From contig JALSJM010000008.1 in assembly GCA_026989355.1 (NCBI GenBank), forward strand, positions 1 through 64,000: a stretch of DNA of 64,000 nt, read 5' to 3'. Numbering within the stretch: position 1 is the stretch's first letter; the number at the start of each line of letters is the position of its first letter. A program made the position numbers and the translations under genes. This stretch comes from Paracoccaceae bacterium (GTDB lineage Bacteria; Pseudomonadota; Alphaproteobacteria; Rhodobacterales; Rhodobacteraceae). The notes under the pieces were generated by a model, which saw nothing but the letters and a program-made list of their open reading frames with translations, was not told the DNA's origin and ran no database searches. Positions 12,089 to 19,963 of the stretch are shown here, piece after piece.

Positions 12089-12505
12089 ATGGCCGCATGG
12101 CAGATCACCCTTGCGCTGATCCTGGGCGCCCTTGCCCTGGCGATCGGAATCGAGGCATGGCTCAAGCGCAACCGGCCACGCCGCCCCCTGGCCGAAAAGT
12201 TCATCGAAGAGCAGCCCGCCGATGACGGCGACGCAGACGCCATGCCCCCCCCGCTCGGCATGGAAGCGGTGAATTTCGACGTGCTGCGCGAAAGCGAACG
12301 GCGGAACCTGCACGCATCACAGCTTGGCGCACGCGACATTCCCTTCTGGAGCCGCCAGATGCAACGGGCCCTGCGCCGCAGCGGCCGGAAGCCGGGGGAT
12401 CCTGAACCAGGGAAAGAACCAGGGAAAAGGGCCGGCAAGCAAGACACGCGCTTCCGCCACCAGCGTCAGGGGCCCGAGCACTCGCCGAGCAAAGACACAG
12501 GATGA
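12089..12505 (+). CDS. single-pass membrane protein, unknown function
   Basis: 138 residues from ATG 12089, one base after the bolA stop. A single hydrophobic helix near residues 6-22 is followed by a basic and proline-rich cytoplasmic tail with an acidic patch and a highly charged end (KEPGKRAGKQDTRF). The conserved-looking part is FDVLRESERRNLHASQLGARDIPFWSRQMQRA. It lies between bolA and grxD in an apparent operon, as in related genomes, but its function is not known. The low-complexity tail may be poorly constrained. Confidence 0.7.
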   Translation: MAAWQITLALILGALALAIGIEAWLKRNRPRRPLAEKFIEEQPADDGDADAMPPPLGMEAVNFDVLRESERRNLHASQLGARDIPFWSRQMQRALRRSGRKPGDPEPGKEPGKRAGKQDTRFRHQRQGPEHSPSKDTG

Positions 12506-12545
12506 AATCCGGCCGGCAACCGGCCGGCACAGATGGAGAAGACCG

Positions 12546-12908
12546 ATGCACGATATCGATACCCGCATCAAGGACATGATCGACAACAACGACGTGGTGC
12601 TGTTCATGAAAGGCACCAAGGAAATGCCCCAATGCGGCTTTTCCAGCCGGGTGGCCGGGGTGCTGAGCTACATGGGAGTCGATTTCGAAGACGTGAACGT
12701 GCTTGCAGACGAAGACATCCGCCAGGGAATCAAGGATTTCTCCGACTGGCCCACCATCCCGCAGCTGTACATAAAGGGTGAATTCGTCGGCGGATGCGAT
12801 ATCGTCACCGAAATGGTGCTCTCGGGCGAGCTTGACCAGATGCTTGAGGCCAAGGGCGTTTCCTACAGCAAGGAAGCCGCCGACAAGATCCGGGAAGCCA
12901 ACGCCTGA
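12546..12908 (+). CDS. grxD: Grx4-type monothiol glutaredoxin (CGFS)
   Basis: 120 residues from ATG 12546 (GGAGAAG upstream). The CGFS active site is at residues 30-33 (MPQCGFSSRV), and W-P-T-I-PQLY and GGCDI glutathione-binding motifs follow. Grx4/GrxD homologues bind a [2Fe-2S] cluster through CGFS and glutathione, transfer clusters, and form heterodimers with BolA. Coexistence with bolA and the suf operon makes this stretch an Fe-S trafficking neighbourhood. Followed by a strong hairpin at 12934-12958. Confidence 0.96.
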   Translation: MHDIDTRIKDMIDNNDVVLFMKGTKEMPQCGFSSRVAGVLSYMGVDFEDVNVLADEDIRQGIKDFSDWPTIPQLYIKGEFVGGCDIVTEMVLSGELDQMLEAKGVSYSKEAADKIREANA

Positions 12909-13128
12909 CCCTCCCCGCAGCCCCCGGCCGCGCCGGCCGGATAGCAGCCATCCGGCCGCAAGCGCCCCGCCCTCGCCGGACGCGACGGGCGCAGCAAGAC
13001 GGCAGGCGCGAAACGGCAATCGGTGAAACCGGGGCAAACGCGCCAGACAGGCACCCCGGAGCACTTCCCGGAACGGATTGCCGGAAGCCCCCCATGGGGT
13101 CGGCCGATCAGGCGGGGGCGGGGGCCGC
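12909..13128. other. 220-bp intergenic region between grxD and zapA (convergent)
   Basis: Contains the hairpin at 12934-12958 and GC-rich, self-complementary sequence on the minus strand. 6S RNA is encoded beside zapA in many proteobacteria, but I could not recognise a 6S consensus here. Confidence 0.4.
12934..12958 (+). terminator. hairpin downstream of grxD
   Basis: CGGCCGGAT and ATCCGGCCG form a perfect 9-bp stem with a 7-base loop 26 bases after the grxD stop. There is no T-tract, so factor-independent termination is uncertain. Confidence 0.5.
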
Positions 13129-13149
13129 TCAGGCGGGGGCGGGGGCCGC
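13108..13149 (-). repeat. 21-bp perfect tandem duplication spanning the zapA stop codon
   Basis: Two identical 21-base units (13108-13128 and 13129-13149), each beginning TCAGGCGGGGGCGGGGGCC. The zapA stop (TCA on the plus strand, 13129-13131) is the first triplet of the second unit, so the first unit carries a second in-frame copy of the tail and stop. Confidence 0.9.
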
Positions 13150-13536
13150 CGCCTTTGCCTCGATCTGATCGGCCAGGGCCTCGGCCCGGGCCGCGATCTC
13201 GGCCATGGTGTCGGTCACGATCGGCGGAATCACCGGCACCTCGATACGCTCGGGCTCGGGCGCCGGGCGGGCGCGCATTTCTTCGATCAGTGCCTCCTGG
13301 GCGGCCAGCTTGTCTTCCAGGCCGCGCAGCTTTTCCTCAAGCCCTGCCGTCTTGTCGGCCAGCATCAGCCCGGCCATCAGCAGCATCCGCGCCTCGGGAA
13401 TCCGCCCGATCTGGTTGGTCAGTTCCGTTGCCTCGGCATCCAGCAGACGGGCGGCCGCCTCGAGATAATGTTCCTCGCCATCCTGGCAGGCCACCTCGAA
13501 CTGGCGCCCTCCGATGGTAATGGTGACTTCCGGCAT
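13129..13536 (-). CDS. zapA: ZapA-family cell division protein
   Basis: 135 residues. The N-terminal globular part (MPEVTITIGGRQFEVACQDG, EEHYLEAAARLLDAEA) and the following coiled coil (KTAGLEEKLRGLEDKLAAQE) are typical of ZapA, which bundles FtsZ filaments at the division site. The C-terminus is an alanine/proline tail (EAKAAAPAPA) coded by the duplicated sequence at 13108-13149. The start overlaps the stop of the upstream coiled-coil gene by one base, an arrangement common in Rhodobacterales. Confidence 0.93.
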   Translation of the reverse strand: MPEVTITIGGRQFEVACQDGEEHYLEAAARLLDAEATELTNQIGRIPEARMLLMAGLMLADKTAGLEEKLRGLEDKLAAQEALIEEMRARPAPEPERIEVPVIPPIVTDTMAEIAARAEALADQIEAKAAAPAPA

Positions 13537-14012
13537 TACGCACCCTCCCCGACCAGCGGCTTCAGTTCCTCGATCAGCGCACCAAGTTCGCCGCGCTCGG
13601 CCTCGCGCAGGGCGCGCAGGGCCTCGAGCTCGGCCATCATCGCCTTGTTGACCAGATTCGCATCGCCCTGGCCGGCGCCATTCGCCGCGCGCAGCGCCCC
13701 GACGCTTTCGCGCAGCTGCTCCATCACCTGGGTCATCTGTTTCATCTGCCTTTCGTGGTCGCGTATCTGCCGGGTCATGTCGGCGATCCGGTTTTCAAGC
13801 TCGCGCACATGGGTTTCCTGCCGTTCCTTGATCGCCGCCACACGTTCCTGCAGCTGCGCCGTCATCGCGCGCTCCTCGTCAAGAGCCACCTGAAGCGCCT
13901 CGGCATCGCCCCGGTCATCCGCCACCGGGGCCGACGACAGCCTTTCAACCCCCGCTCCGATCCGTTCAAGCGCGGCATTGATCCGACGCTCCAGTTCCGT
14001 GATTTCGCTCAT
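13536..14012 (-). CDS. coiled-coil protein encoded with zapA, unknown function
   Basis: 158 residues, almost entirely heptad-type coiled coil (residues about 3-18 and 38-115: QERVAAIKERQETHVRELENRIADMT and neighbours) with a shorter C-terminal helical segment. No enzymatic motif. It precedes zapA with a one-base overlap, suggesting joint function in division or cell shape. I do not recognise a named family. Start ATG 14012 follows a weak purine-rich site (AAGCGGATAGGGA). Confidence 0.75.
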   Translation of the reverse strand: MSEITELERRINAALERIGAGVERLSSAPVADDRGDAEALQVALDEERAMTAQLQERVAAIKERQETHVRELENRIADMTRQIRDHERQMKQMTQVMEQLRESVGALRAANGAGQGDANLVNKAMMAELEALRALREAERGELGALIEELKPLVGEGA

Positions 14013-14195
14013 TCCCTATCCGCTTCCTTGCCGGCTTCCCTGTCGGCCGCCTGGCGCCGCGGCTCATTGCCCGGATGCTCCTGCGCGGCCCGGCGAATCG
14101 CCGCCCGGTTTCATGTATGGCCGAGTTTAACCAAACCTGCAGAGATTTGCGCCCCTTTTCGATCAGGGGTTTGTCCTGCGCAGTTGATCCTGCGC

Positions 14196-14223
14196 TTGAT
14201 ACTGCCGGCGCGGCTGCTATCAC
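14196..14223 (+). promoter_or_regulatory. promoter upstream of transketolase
   Basis: TTGATA (14196-14201) and TATCAC (14218-14223) with a 16-base spacer; the expected start is about 30 bases before the TTG initiation codon. Confidence 0.5.
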
Positions 14224-14259
14224 GAGGCAGGTTTTCGCTGCCAGCAAAGGATCAGACCC

Positions 14260-16275
14260 TTGGACCTTCAGACATTGCGCAAGACGCACCCCGCCCATTT
14301 CCGCCGTGCCGCCGCCATTCGCGCCCTCACCCTTGATGCGGTTGCTGCGGCCGGTTCCGGCCATTCCGGCATGCCCCTGGGCATGGCCGATGTTGCCACC
14401 GTGCTGTTCGAGCGCCACCTGAAATTCGACGCCGCCGCGCCGCACTGGCCCGACCGCGACCGTTTCATCCTGTCGGCGGGGCATGGCTCGATGCTGCTTT
14501 ACGCGCTGCTGTATCTGACCGGTTATCGCGACATGACGATCGACGAGATCCGCAACTTCCGCCAATGGGGCGCACGCACCGCCGGCCACCCGGAATACGG
14601 CCATGCCGAAGGGATCGAGATCACCACCGGCCCGCTCGGGCAGGGCATTGCCAGTGCCGTCGGTTTCGCGATGGCCGAGGAAATGCTGCGCGCCCGCTTC
14701 GGAAGGAAGGTGGCGGATCATCGCACCTGGGTGATCGCCGGCGACGGCTGCCTGATGGAAGGCATCAGCCAGGAAGCCATCGCACTGGCCGGACGGCACG
14801 GCCTGTCGCGTCTCGTAGTGCTGTGGGACAACAACGACATCACCATCGACGGCACCGTGGAACTGGCCGACCGCACCGACCAGATCGCCCGCTTCCGCGC
14901 GGCCGGCTGGGCCGTGTCCGACTGTGATGGCCACGATCCCGACGACATCGACCACGCCATCACCCGGGCGAAACGCGCGCAAAAGCCCGCGCTGATCGCC
15001 TGCCGCACGCATATCGGTTTCGGCTCGCCCGTCCAGGATACGCCAAAGGCCCATGGCGCACTGACCGATCCCGAACAGATCGCCGCCACCAGGAAGGCCC
15101 ATGGCTGGACGGCCGCGCCCTTCGATATCCCGGCCGACATCAAGGCCGAATGGGAGGCCACCGGCGCACGCGGGCGGGCCGAGCGCATGGCCTGGGAAAA
15201 GCGCCTTGCCACCATCCCCGCCAGCAGGCAGCGCGAATTCGCCCGTCGCCAGACGCTGGAGGTTCCGAAACGGCTCTCGGCCGTCATCAAGGCTCTGAAA
15301 CGGGCCGCCAGCGAAGAGCAACCCACCCTGGCCACCCGGCAATCCAGCCAGCGGGTGCTGGCTGCGGTCAATCCGATCATGCCCGAAACCGTGGGCGGCT
15401 CGGCCGACCTGACCGGCTCGAACAACACCCGGACCGACGATCTTGGCGTATTCGATACCGATAATCGCACCGGTCGCTATATCCATTACGGCGTGCGCGA
15501 ACATGCCATGGCCGCAGCGATGAACGGCCTTGTTCTGCACGGCGGGCTGCGTGCCTATGGCGGCACCTTCATGGCCTTTACCGATTACGCCCGCCCGGCA
15601 ATCCGGCTGGCCGCCCTGATGCGTATTCCCACGGTCTTCGTGATGACCCATGACAGCATCGGCCTTGGCGAGGACGGCCCCACCCACCAGCCGGTGGAAC
15701 ATCTGGCCATGCACCGCGCCACCCCGAACACCCGCCTGCTGCGCCCGGCCGATACGGTGGAAACCGCCGAAGCCTGGGAAATAGCCCTTGCCGCGAAAGA
15801 TGTTCCCTCGGTGCTGGCGCTTTCGCGTCAGCCCCTGCCCACGGTACGCACCACCCACAAGACGAAGAACCTGACCGCCCTTGGCGCCTATGTTCTGGCC
15901 GAGGCCGAGGGCAGGCGTCAGGCGATCGTCCTGGCCACCGGCTCGGAAGTGCATGTGGCACTGGCGGCGCGCGATCTGCTGCAGAAGGAAGGAGTCGGCA
16001 CCAGGGTGGTCTCGATGCCCTGCTGGGAACTGTTCGCGGAACAGGATGAACGCTACCGCCGCCGTGTGCTGCCCGGCGGGCCGGTGCGGGTGGCGGTCGA
16101 GGCCGGGGTTCGCACCGGCTGGGATCGCTGGCTGTGCGGCGAACGGGGCAAGGCGGCAAGGGCAGGCTTCGTGGGAATGGACGGTTTCGGGGCCTCGGCT
16201 CCTGCGGAAATCCTGTTCGGAAAATTCGGCATCACGCCACAGGCCGTGGCCGAAAGGGTGAAATCGCTGCTCTGA
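14260..16275 (+). CDS. tkt: transketolase
   Basis: 671 residues, normal length. Uses a TTG start (AAAGG nine bases upstream), chosen because the family N-terminus begins at once ([27 protein letters not shown], trimmed here). TPP-binding [13 protein letters not shown] with the downstream N-N-D-I-T-I-DG loop, the catalytic histidines ([15 protein letters not shown]) and the C-terminal pyrimidine-domain motifs ([12 protein letters not shown]) are all present. It transfers two-carbon units in the pentose phosphate/Calvin interconversions. It precedes pgk and fba on the same strand, a carbon-metabolism cluster without obvious Calvin-specific genes. Confidence 0.97.
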   Translation: MDLQTLRKTHPAHFRRAAAIRALTLDAVAAAGSGHSGMPLGMADVATVLFERHLKFDAAAPHWPDRDRFILSAGHGSMLLYALLYLTGYRDMTIDEIRNFRQWGARTAGHPEYGHAEGIEITTGPLGQGIASAVGFAMAEEMLRARFGRKVADHRTWVIAGDGCLMEGISQEAIALAGRHGLSRLVVLWDNNDITIDGTVELADRTDQIARFRAAGWAVSDCDGHDPDDIDHAITRAKRAQKPALIACRTHIGFGSPVQDTPKAHGALTDPEQIAATRKAHGWTAAPFDIPADIKAEWEATGARGRAERMAWEKRLATIPASRQREFARRQTLEVPKRLSAVIKALKRAASEEQPTLATRQSSQRVLAAVNPIMPETVGGSADLTGSNNTRTDDLGVFDTDNRTGRYIHYGVREHAMAAAMNGLVLHGGLRAYGGTFMAFTDYARPAIRLAALMRIPTVFVMTHDSIGLGEDGPTHQPVEHLAMHRATPNTRLLRPADTVETAEAWEIALAAKDVPSVLALSRQPLPTVRTTHKTKNLTALGAYVLAEAEGRRQAIVLATGSEVHVALAARDLLQKEGVGTRVVSMPCWELFAEQDERYRRRVLPGGPVRVAVEAGVRTGWDRWLCGERGKAARAGFVGMDGFGASAPAEILFGKFGITPQAVAERVKSLL

Positions 16276-16355
16276 GGCAGGTAATGAAAGAAAGGCGCAG
16301 GGAGCAGGGCCACCCGGCGCCGGAACCGGCAGCCATGCTCCGGGCGGCCCGTCCC

Positions 16356-16385
16356 GCAGATCCGGGGCACGCAGATCCGGGGCAC
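16356..16385 (+). repeat. 15-bp direct tandem repeat, two copies
   Basis: GCAGATCCGGGGCAC occurs twice in a row (16356-16370 and 16371-16385) in the spacer between tkt and the tRNA gene. No protein reading is apparent. Confidence 0.85.
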
Positions 16386-16467
16386 GGGCCGACCGCGGCG
16401 CCGCCCCACCGGAACGGCCGGCCCGGACCCGCCCCGTTTCCCGCCCATTCCGGCCCGGTTTTTTCGG

Positions 16468-16496
16468 TTGACGCCCCTGCCCTGCGGCGCTATCCC
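16468..16496 (+). promoter_or_regulatory. promoter of the tyrosine tRNA
   Basis: TTGACG (16468-16473), 17-base spacer, TATCCC (16491-16496); start point about five bases before the tRNA. Confidence 0.65.
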
Positions 16497-16507
16497 CCAC
16501 CCCTGAC

Positions 16508-16591
16508 GGGCGACGTGCTGCAAGGTGCGGCAGCGGACTGTAACTCCGCCGGGGAGACCCATGCCTGGTTCGATTCCAGGGTCGCCCACCA
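16508..16591 (+). tRNA. tRNA-Tyr (anticodon GTA), class II with long variable arm
   Basis: 84 nt. Acceptor GGGCGAC pairs with GTCGCCC; anticodon loop CTGTAAC gives GTA; the variable arm has a GGG-GAGA-CCC hairpin; T arm CCTGG-TTCGATT-CCAGG; A73 and an encoded CCA. G1-C72, A73 and the GUA anticodon are the tyrosine identity set. Position 8 reads G rather than the usual U and position 14 C rather than A, and GCTGC/GCAGC could form an alternative D stem. Confidence 0.85.
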
Positions 16592-16848
16592 TGAATTCTT
16601 CCCGGAAAACCGCACCCCCTGCACAGCCGGTGTTTCCAGCGCATTCCGGCGCCGGCCGGCAAGGCCGGAAGCCCGCGGTCGCTCTCGGCGGCGCCGGAAA
16701 CCGGCCGCAGTCACGCTGTCCGGCTGCGTCAATCGCCGCATTGACGCGAGCAAGGCGATCGCGTCTGCTGGCAGGGAACGCGCATCCGTTTCGGGTGCGG
16801 CGCGGAACGTGCATGCAACAAGGTGCTGCGGAACATGCGGAGGAACAC

Positions 16849-18033
16849 ATGACCTGGAAAACCATCGACGATATGGACCTTGCCGGCAAGGTGGTGCTGG
16901 TGCGGGTGGACATCAATGTGCCGGTCGAGGATGGCCGGGTAACGGATGCTTCGCGCATCGAGCGTATCGTGCCCACCATCAAGGATATCGCCGCACAGGG
17001 CGGCAAACCGGTGCTGATGGCCCATTTCGGCCGCCCCAAGGGCAAGGTGGTGCCGGAAATGAGCCTGAAGACGGTGCTGCCGGCGCTTGAAAAGGCCCTG
17101 GGCCAGCCGGTGCAATTCGCCTCCGACATGGCCGCCGGCCGGGAAATGGCGGCGGCCCTGCAACCGGGCGAGGTGCTGCTTCTGGAAAACCTGCGCTTCA
17201 ATCCCGGCGAAGAGGCCAACGACAGGGATTTCGCCGCCGCCCTTGCCGCTCTGGGCGATATCTACTGCAACGACGCGTTTTCAACCGCACATCGCGCCCA
17301 TGCCTCGACCGAAGCCCTGGCCCGCCTGCTGCCGGCCTGCGCCGGTCGCCTGATGGAGGCGGAACTGAGCGCCCTTGAAACCGCCCTCGGAACCCCCCGG
17401 CGTCCGGTGGTGGCGGTGGTGGGCGGGGCCAAGGTCTCGACCAAGATCGAACTGCTGGAAAACCTTGTGGGCAAGGTGGACCACCTGGTGATCGGCGGGG
17501 GCATGGCCAATACCTTCCTGGCTGCAGAGGGCATCGACGTGGGCAAGTCGCTGTGCGAACACGAACTGGCGCCGCTGGCGCGCAAGATCCTGACGAAGGC
17601 GCTCGAGGCGGGTTGCGAGATCATCCTGCCCCAGGACGTGGTGGTGGCCTGGAAATTCGAGGCCGGCGCCGAACACAAGGTGGTGGCCGCCGGCAACTGC
17701 CCCGCCGACGCGATGATCCTGGACGCCGGCCCGCGCGCGGTGCAGCGCATCTGCGACACTTTCGAAAACTGCCACACCCTGGTGTGGAACGGCCCGCTTG
17801 GCGCCTTCGAGATTGCCCCCTTCGACACCGCCACCACCGCCTGTGCGCAAAAGGCGGCCGAACTCACGAAAGCCGGCAGGCTGACATCGGTGGCCGGCGG
17901 CGGTGATACGGTGGCCGCGCTGAAAAAGGCGGGCGTGGTAAATGATTTTTCCTATGTCTCCACCGCCGGCGGTGCCTTTCTGGAATGGATGGAAGGCAAG
18001 GATCTGCCCGGCGTCAAGGCGCTGACCGGCTGA
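16849..18033 (+). CDS. pgk: phosphoglycerate kinase
   Basis: 394 residues from ATG 16849 (GGAGGAA upstream). PGK signatures are intact: [18 protein letters not shown] with the substrate-binding DxN, R-x-x-HFGRPKG, [28 protein letters not shown], the hinge, and the C-terminal [13 protein letters not shown] nucleotide motif. It makes ATP from 1,3-bisphosphoglycerate in glycolysis, or runs the reverse in gluconeogenesis. It lies 257 bases after the tRNA, with no gap-type dehydrogenase next to it, and is followed by a hairpin and class I aldolase. Confidence 0.97.
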   Translation: MTWKTIDDMDLAGKVVLVRVDINVPVEDGRVTDASRIERIVPTIKDIAAQGGKPVLMAHFGRPKGKVVPEMSLKTVLPALEKALGQPVQFASDMAAGREMAAALQPGEVLLLENLRFNPGEEANDRDFAAALAALGDIYCNDAFSTAHRAHASTEALARLLPACAGRLMEAELSALETALGTPRRPVVAVVGGAKVSTKIELLENLVGKVDHLVIGGGMANTFLAAEGIDVGKSLCEHELAPLARKILTKALEAGCEIILPQDVVVAWKFEAGAEHKVVAAGNCPADAMILDAGPRAVQRICDTFENCHTLVWNGPLGAFEIAPFDTATTACAQKAAELTKAGRLTSVAGGGDTVAALKKAGVVNDFSYVSTAGGAFLEWMEGKDLPGVKALTG

Positions 18034-18066
18034 CGGGCAGCCGGCCGGGCTGGCGGGCATGGCGGC

Positions 18067-18090
18067 GGGGTGCGAAGAAATCCGCACCCC
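18067..18090 (+). terminator. hairpin after pgk
   Basis: GGGGTGCG and CGCACCCC form an 8-bp perfect stem with loop AAGAAATC, 33 bases after the pgk stop. The T-tract is short (GTTAG), so termination may be partial. Confidence 0.5.
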
Positions 18091-18133
18091 GTTAGCGCCA
18101 CCAGTCTTGCGCGGTGGCCCGGGCGGGATAAAA

Positions 18134-18156
18134 GCAGCGGCATTGATTGCCGCTGC
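18134..18156 (+). other. 5' leader hairpin before class I aldolase
   Basis: GCAGCGGCA-TTGAT-TGCCGCTGC is a perfect 9-bp stem-loop immediately upstream of the AAAAGGA ribosome site of fba. Read on the minus strand it is followed by TTTTAT and could act as a terminator there. Confidence 0.55.
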
Positions 18157-18171
18157 AAAAGGAATATCCCG

Positions 18172-19101
18172 ATGAAAGCCACCCGCATTGTCCAGAAGAT
18201 CCTTGCCAATTACGAAGCCGACTGCCCCGGCGTGAAGGCCAATCTCTGCCGCATCCTGATGCACGGCAAGCTGGGCGGCACCGGCAGGCTGATCATCCTG
18301 CCGGTGGATCAGGGGTTCGAGCACGGCCCGGCGCGCTCTTTCGCAGCCAACCCCCCGGCCTATGATCCCCATTACCACTTTCAGCTGGCGATCGACGCCG
18401 GGCTGAACGCCTATGCCGCGCCGCTTGCCATGCTGGAAGCCGGGGCCGATACGTTCGCCGGACAGATCCCGCTGATCCTGAAGGCCAATTCCGCCAATTC
18501 GCTGATCCCGGCCGAGGCCCCCAGGGATCAGGCGATCACCGCCAGCGTGGACGATGCGCTGCGCCTTGGCGCCTCGGCCATCGGCTTTACCATCTATCCC
18601 GGCTCTTCGCAGGGGCTCGAGATGTTCGAGGAAATCTCGGCCATGCGCGAAGAGGCCGCCGCGAAGGGCATCGCCACGGTGATCTGGTCATACCCCCGGG
18701 GCGAAGCGCTTGATGCGGCTGGCGAAACGGCGGTGGACATCGCGGCCTATGCGGCCCAGATTGCGGCGCTTCTGGGGGCCCATGTCATCAAGATCAAGCT
18801 TTCCACCGATCATCTTTCGCTGCCCGCCGCAAGGAAGGTGTACGAGGCGGAGGGAATCGATATCGCCACACAGGCCGCGCGGGTGCGCCACTGCATGCAG
18901 GCCGCCCTGGGCGGGCGGCGGCTGGTCGTGTTCTCGGGGGGCTCGAAAAAGGGGATCGAAGGGGTATTCGACGATGCCCGCGCAATCCGCGATGGCGGCG
19001 GCAACGGCTCGATCATCGGGCGCAACACCTTCCAGCGGCCGCGCAAGGAAGCGCTGGCGATGCTGGCCAGGCTGGTGGAGATCTACCGGGGGAAGGCCTG
19101 A
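18172..19101 (+). CDS. fba: class I fructose-bisphosphate aldolase (archaeal/DhnA type)
   Basis: 309 residues from ATG 18172 with AAAAGGA seven bases upstream. It belongs to the DhnA/archaeal class I group rather than the zinc class II enzyme: LPVDQGFEHGP at residues about 45-55, the Schiff-base lysine in VIKIKLSTD (near 205), and the phosphate-binding VVFSGGSKKG and GNGSIIGRNTFQR loops. It splits fructose 1,6-bisphosphate into DHAP and glyceraldehyde 3-phosphate. The pgk-fba order supports a glycolytic/gluconeogenic operon. Confidence 0.93.
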   Translation: MKATRIVQKILANYEADCPGVKANLCRILMHGKLGGTGRLIILPVDQGFEHGPARSFAANPPAYDPHYHFQLAIDAGLNAYAAPLAMLEAGADTFAGQIPLILKANSANSLIPAEAPRDQAITASVDDALRLGASAIGFTIYPGSSQGLEMFEEISAMREEAAAKGIATVIWSYPRGEALDAAGETAVDIAAYAAQIAALLGAHVIKIKLSTDHLSLPAARKVYEAEGIDIATQAARVRHCMQAALGGRRLVVFSGGSKKGIEGVFDDARAIRDGGGNGSIIGRNTFQRPRKEALAMLARLVEIYRGKA

Positions 19102-19195
19102 ACCGTTGGCATCGGGCACAGGCGGCGCGGCTGAAGCGGGGGCTGCCTGTCTTCACATCCCCATTCCCGGAAGCATTTCGGCCGGGGTGAAAAGA

Positions 19196-19963
19196 TCATG
19201 TCCGCCCCCCCAGGAAGGCAAGGCGCAGCAGGCGCAGGCGGGAGCGGAACGGCGATGGCGCAAGCCGCCCTTCCCATACCCGCTCCGGCCGGCGCGCGGC
19301 ACGAACCAGCATCGGCCGCGCCATGAAGCCCGCAAGCATCGCCCGGCGCGCCGCAACAGAGACCGGGCCGATGCGGGCAAGCCTTTCCAGCCCCTGCCCC
19401 GCCAGCCGGACCACCGCTTCGGGGCGCGCGTCGGGAAGCGGCTGACGGCCGCGTGCCGCCAGCACCGGCACCGCGCGCAGCCAGTTGGCCATGCCCTGCG
19501 CCTGACCGGCCGCGCGCAGGGGGGCTGCGTCATCGCCATGGGCGCCAAGCGCCCGGCCCGCAAGCCACATCAGGTTTCCGGCGGTGCGATCAAGATAGCG
19601 CCACAGGACGGTTTCATCGGCAAAGGGCGCGTGCTCCAGATCCCGGCGTCGTGCGGCCACCATTTCCTGCAGGGAGACGATGTCAAGGTTCTGCTCTTCG
19701 ATCACCCCGCGCAGGGGTGCCGCGATTTCATGCGGGTAATGGGCAGCGCCGTCGGCAATCCGGTCCAGAACGTCATGCCAGAACTGCAACCGCATCTCGG
19801 CGATCATCGGTTCGGGGCTGGCCCAGGGGGCACGGGCAATTTCAAGGTTGAAGGCAAAAAGCGGCCACAGGCGGGCCCGCTCTTCGGGGGCAAGCGCCAG
19901 GGTGGCCATGAAGCGCTCCGGGTCGGCGCGCCTTACCCGTTCGGCACAGGCGTCAAGGCTCAT
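19196..19963 (-). CDS. squalene/phytoene synthase-like protein
   Basis: 255 residues of the all-helical squalene/phytoene synthase fold, similar to the NDUFAF6-like branch. The substrate-binding aspartate motifs of true prenyl synthases (D-x-x-x-D, twice) are not evident; the corresponding helices read RLQFWHDVLD and GQAQGMANWLRAVP, so catalysis of carotenoid synthesis is doubtful. The gene overlaps cimA by four bases (ATGA) and is last in the cysS-cimA operon. No crt genes are nearby. The role is unknown. Confidence 0.75.
   Translation of the reverse strand: MSLDACAERVRRADPERFMATLALAPEERARLWPLFAFNLEIARAPWASPEPMIAEMRLQFWHDVLDRIADGAAHYPHEIAAPLRGVIEEQNLDIVSLQEMVAARRRDLEHAPFADETVLWRYLDRTAGNLMWLAGRALGAHGDDAAPLRAAGQAQGMANWLRAVPVLAARGRQPLPDARPEAVVRLAGQGLERLARIGPVSVAARRAMLAGFMARPMLVRAARRPERVWEGRLAPSPFRSRLRLLRLAFLGGRT

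Noticed and set aside
12909-13128. Possible 6S RNA next to zapA
   Set aside because: Correct neighbourhood, but I could not find the conserved 6S bubble; needs an Infernal RF00013 search.
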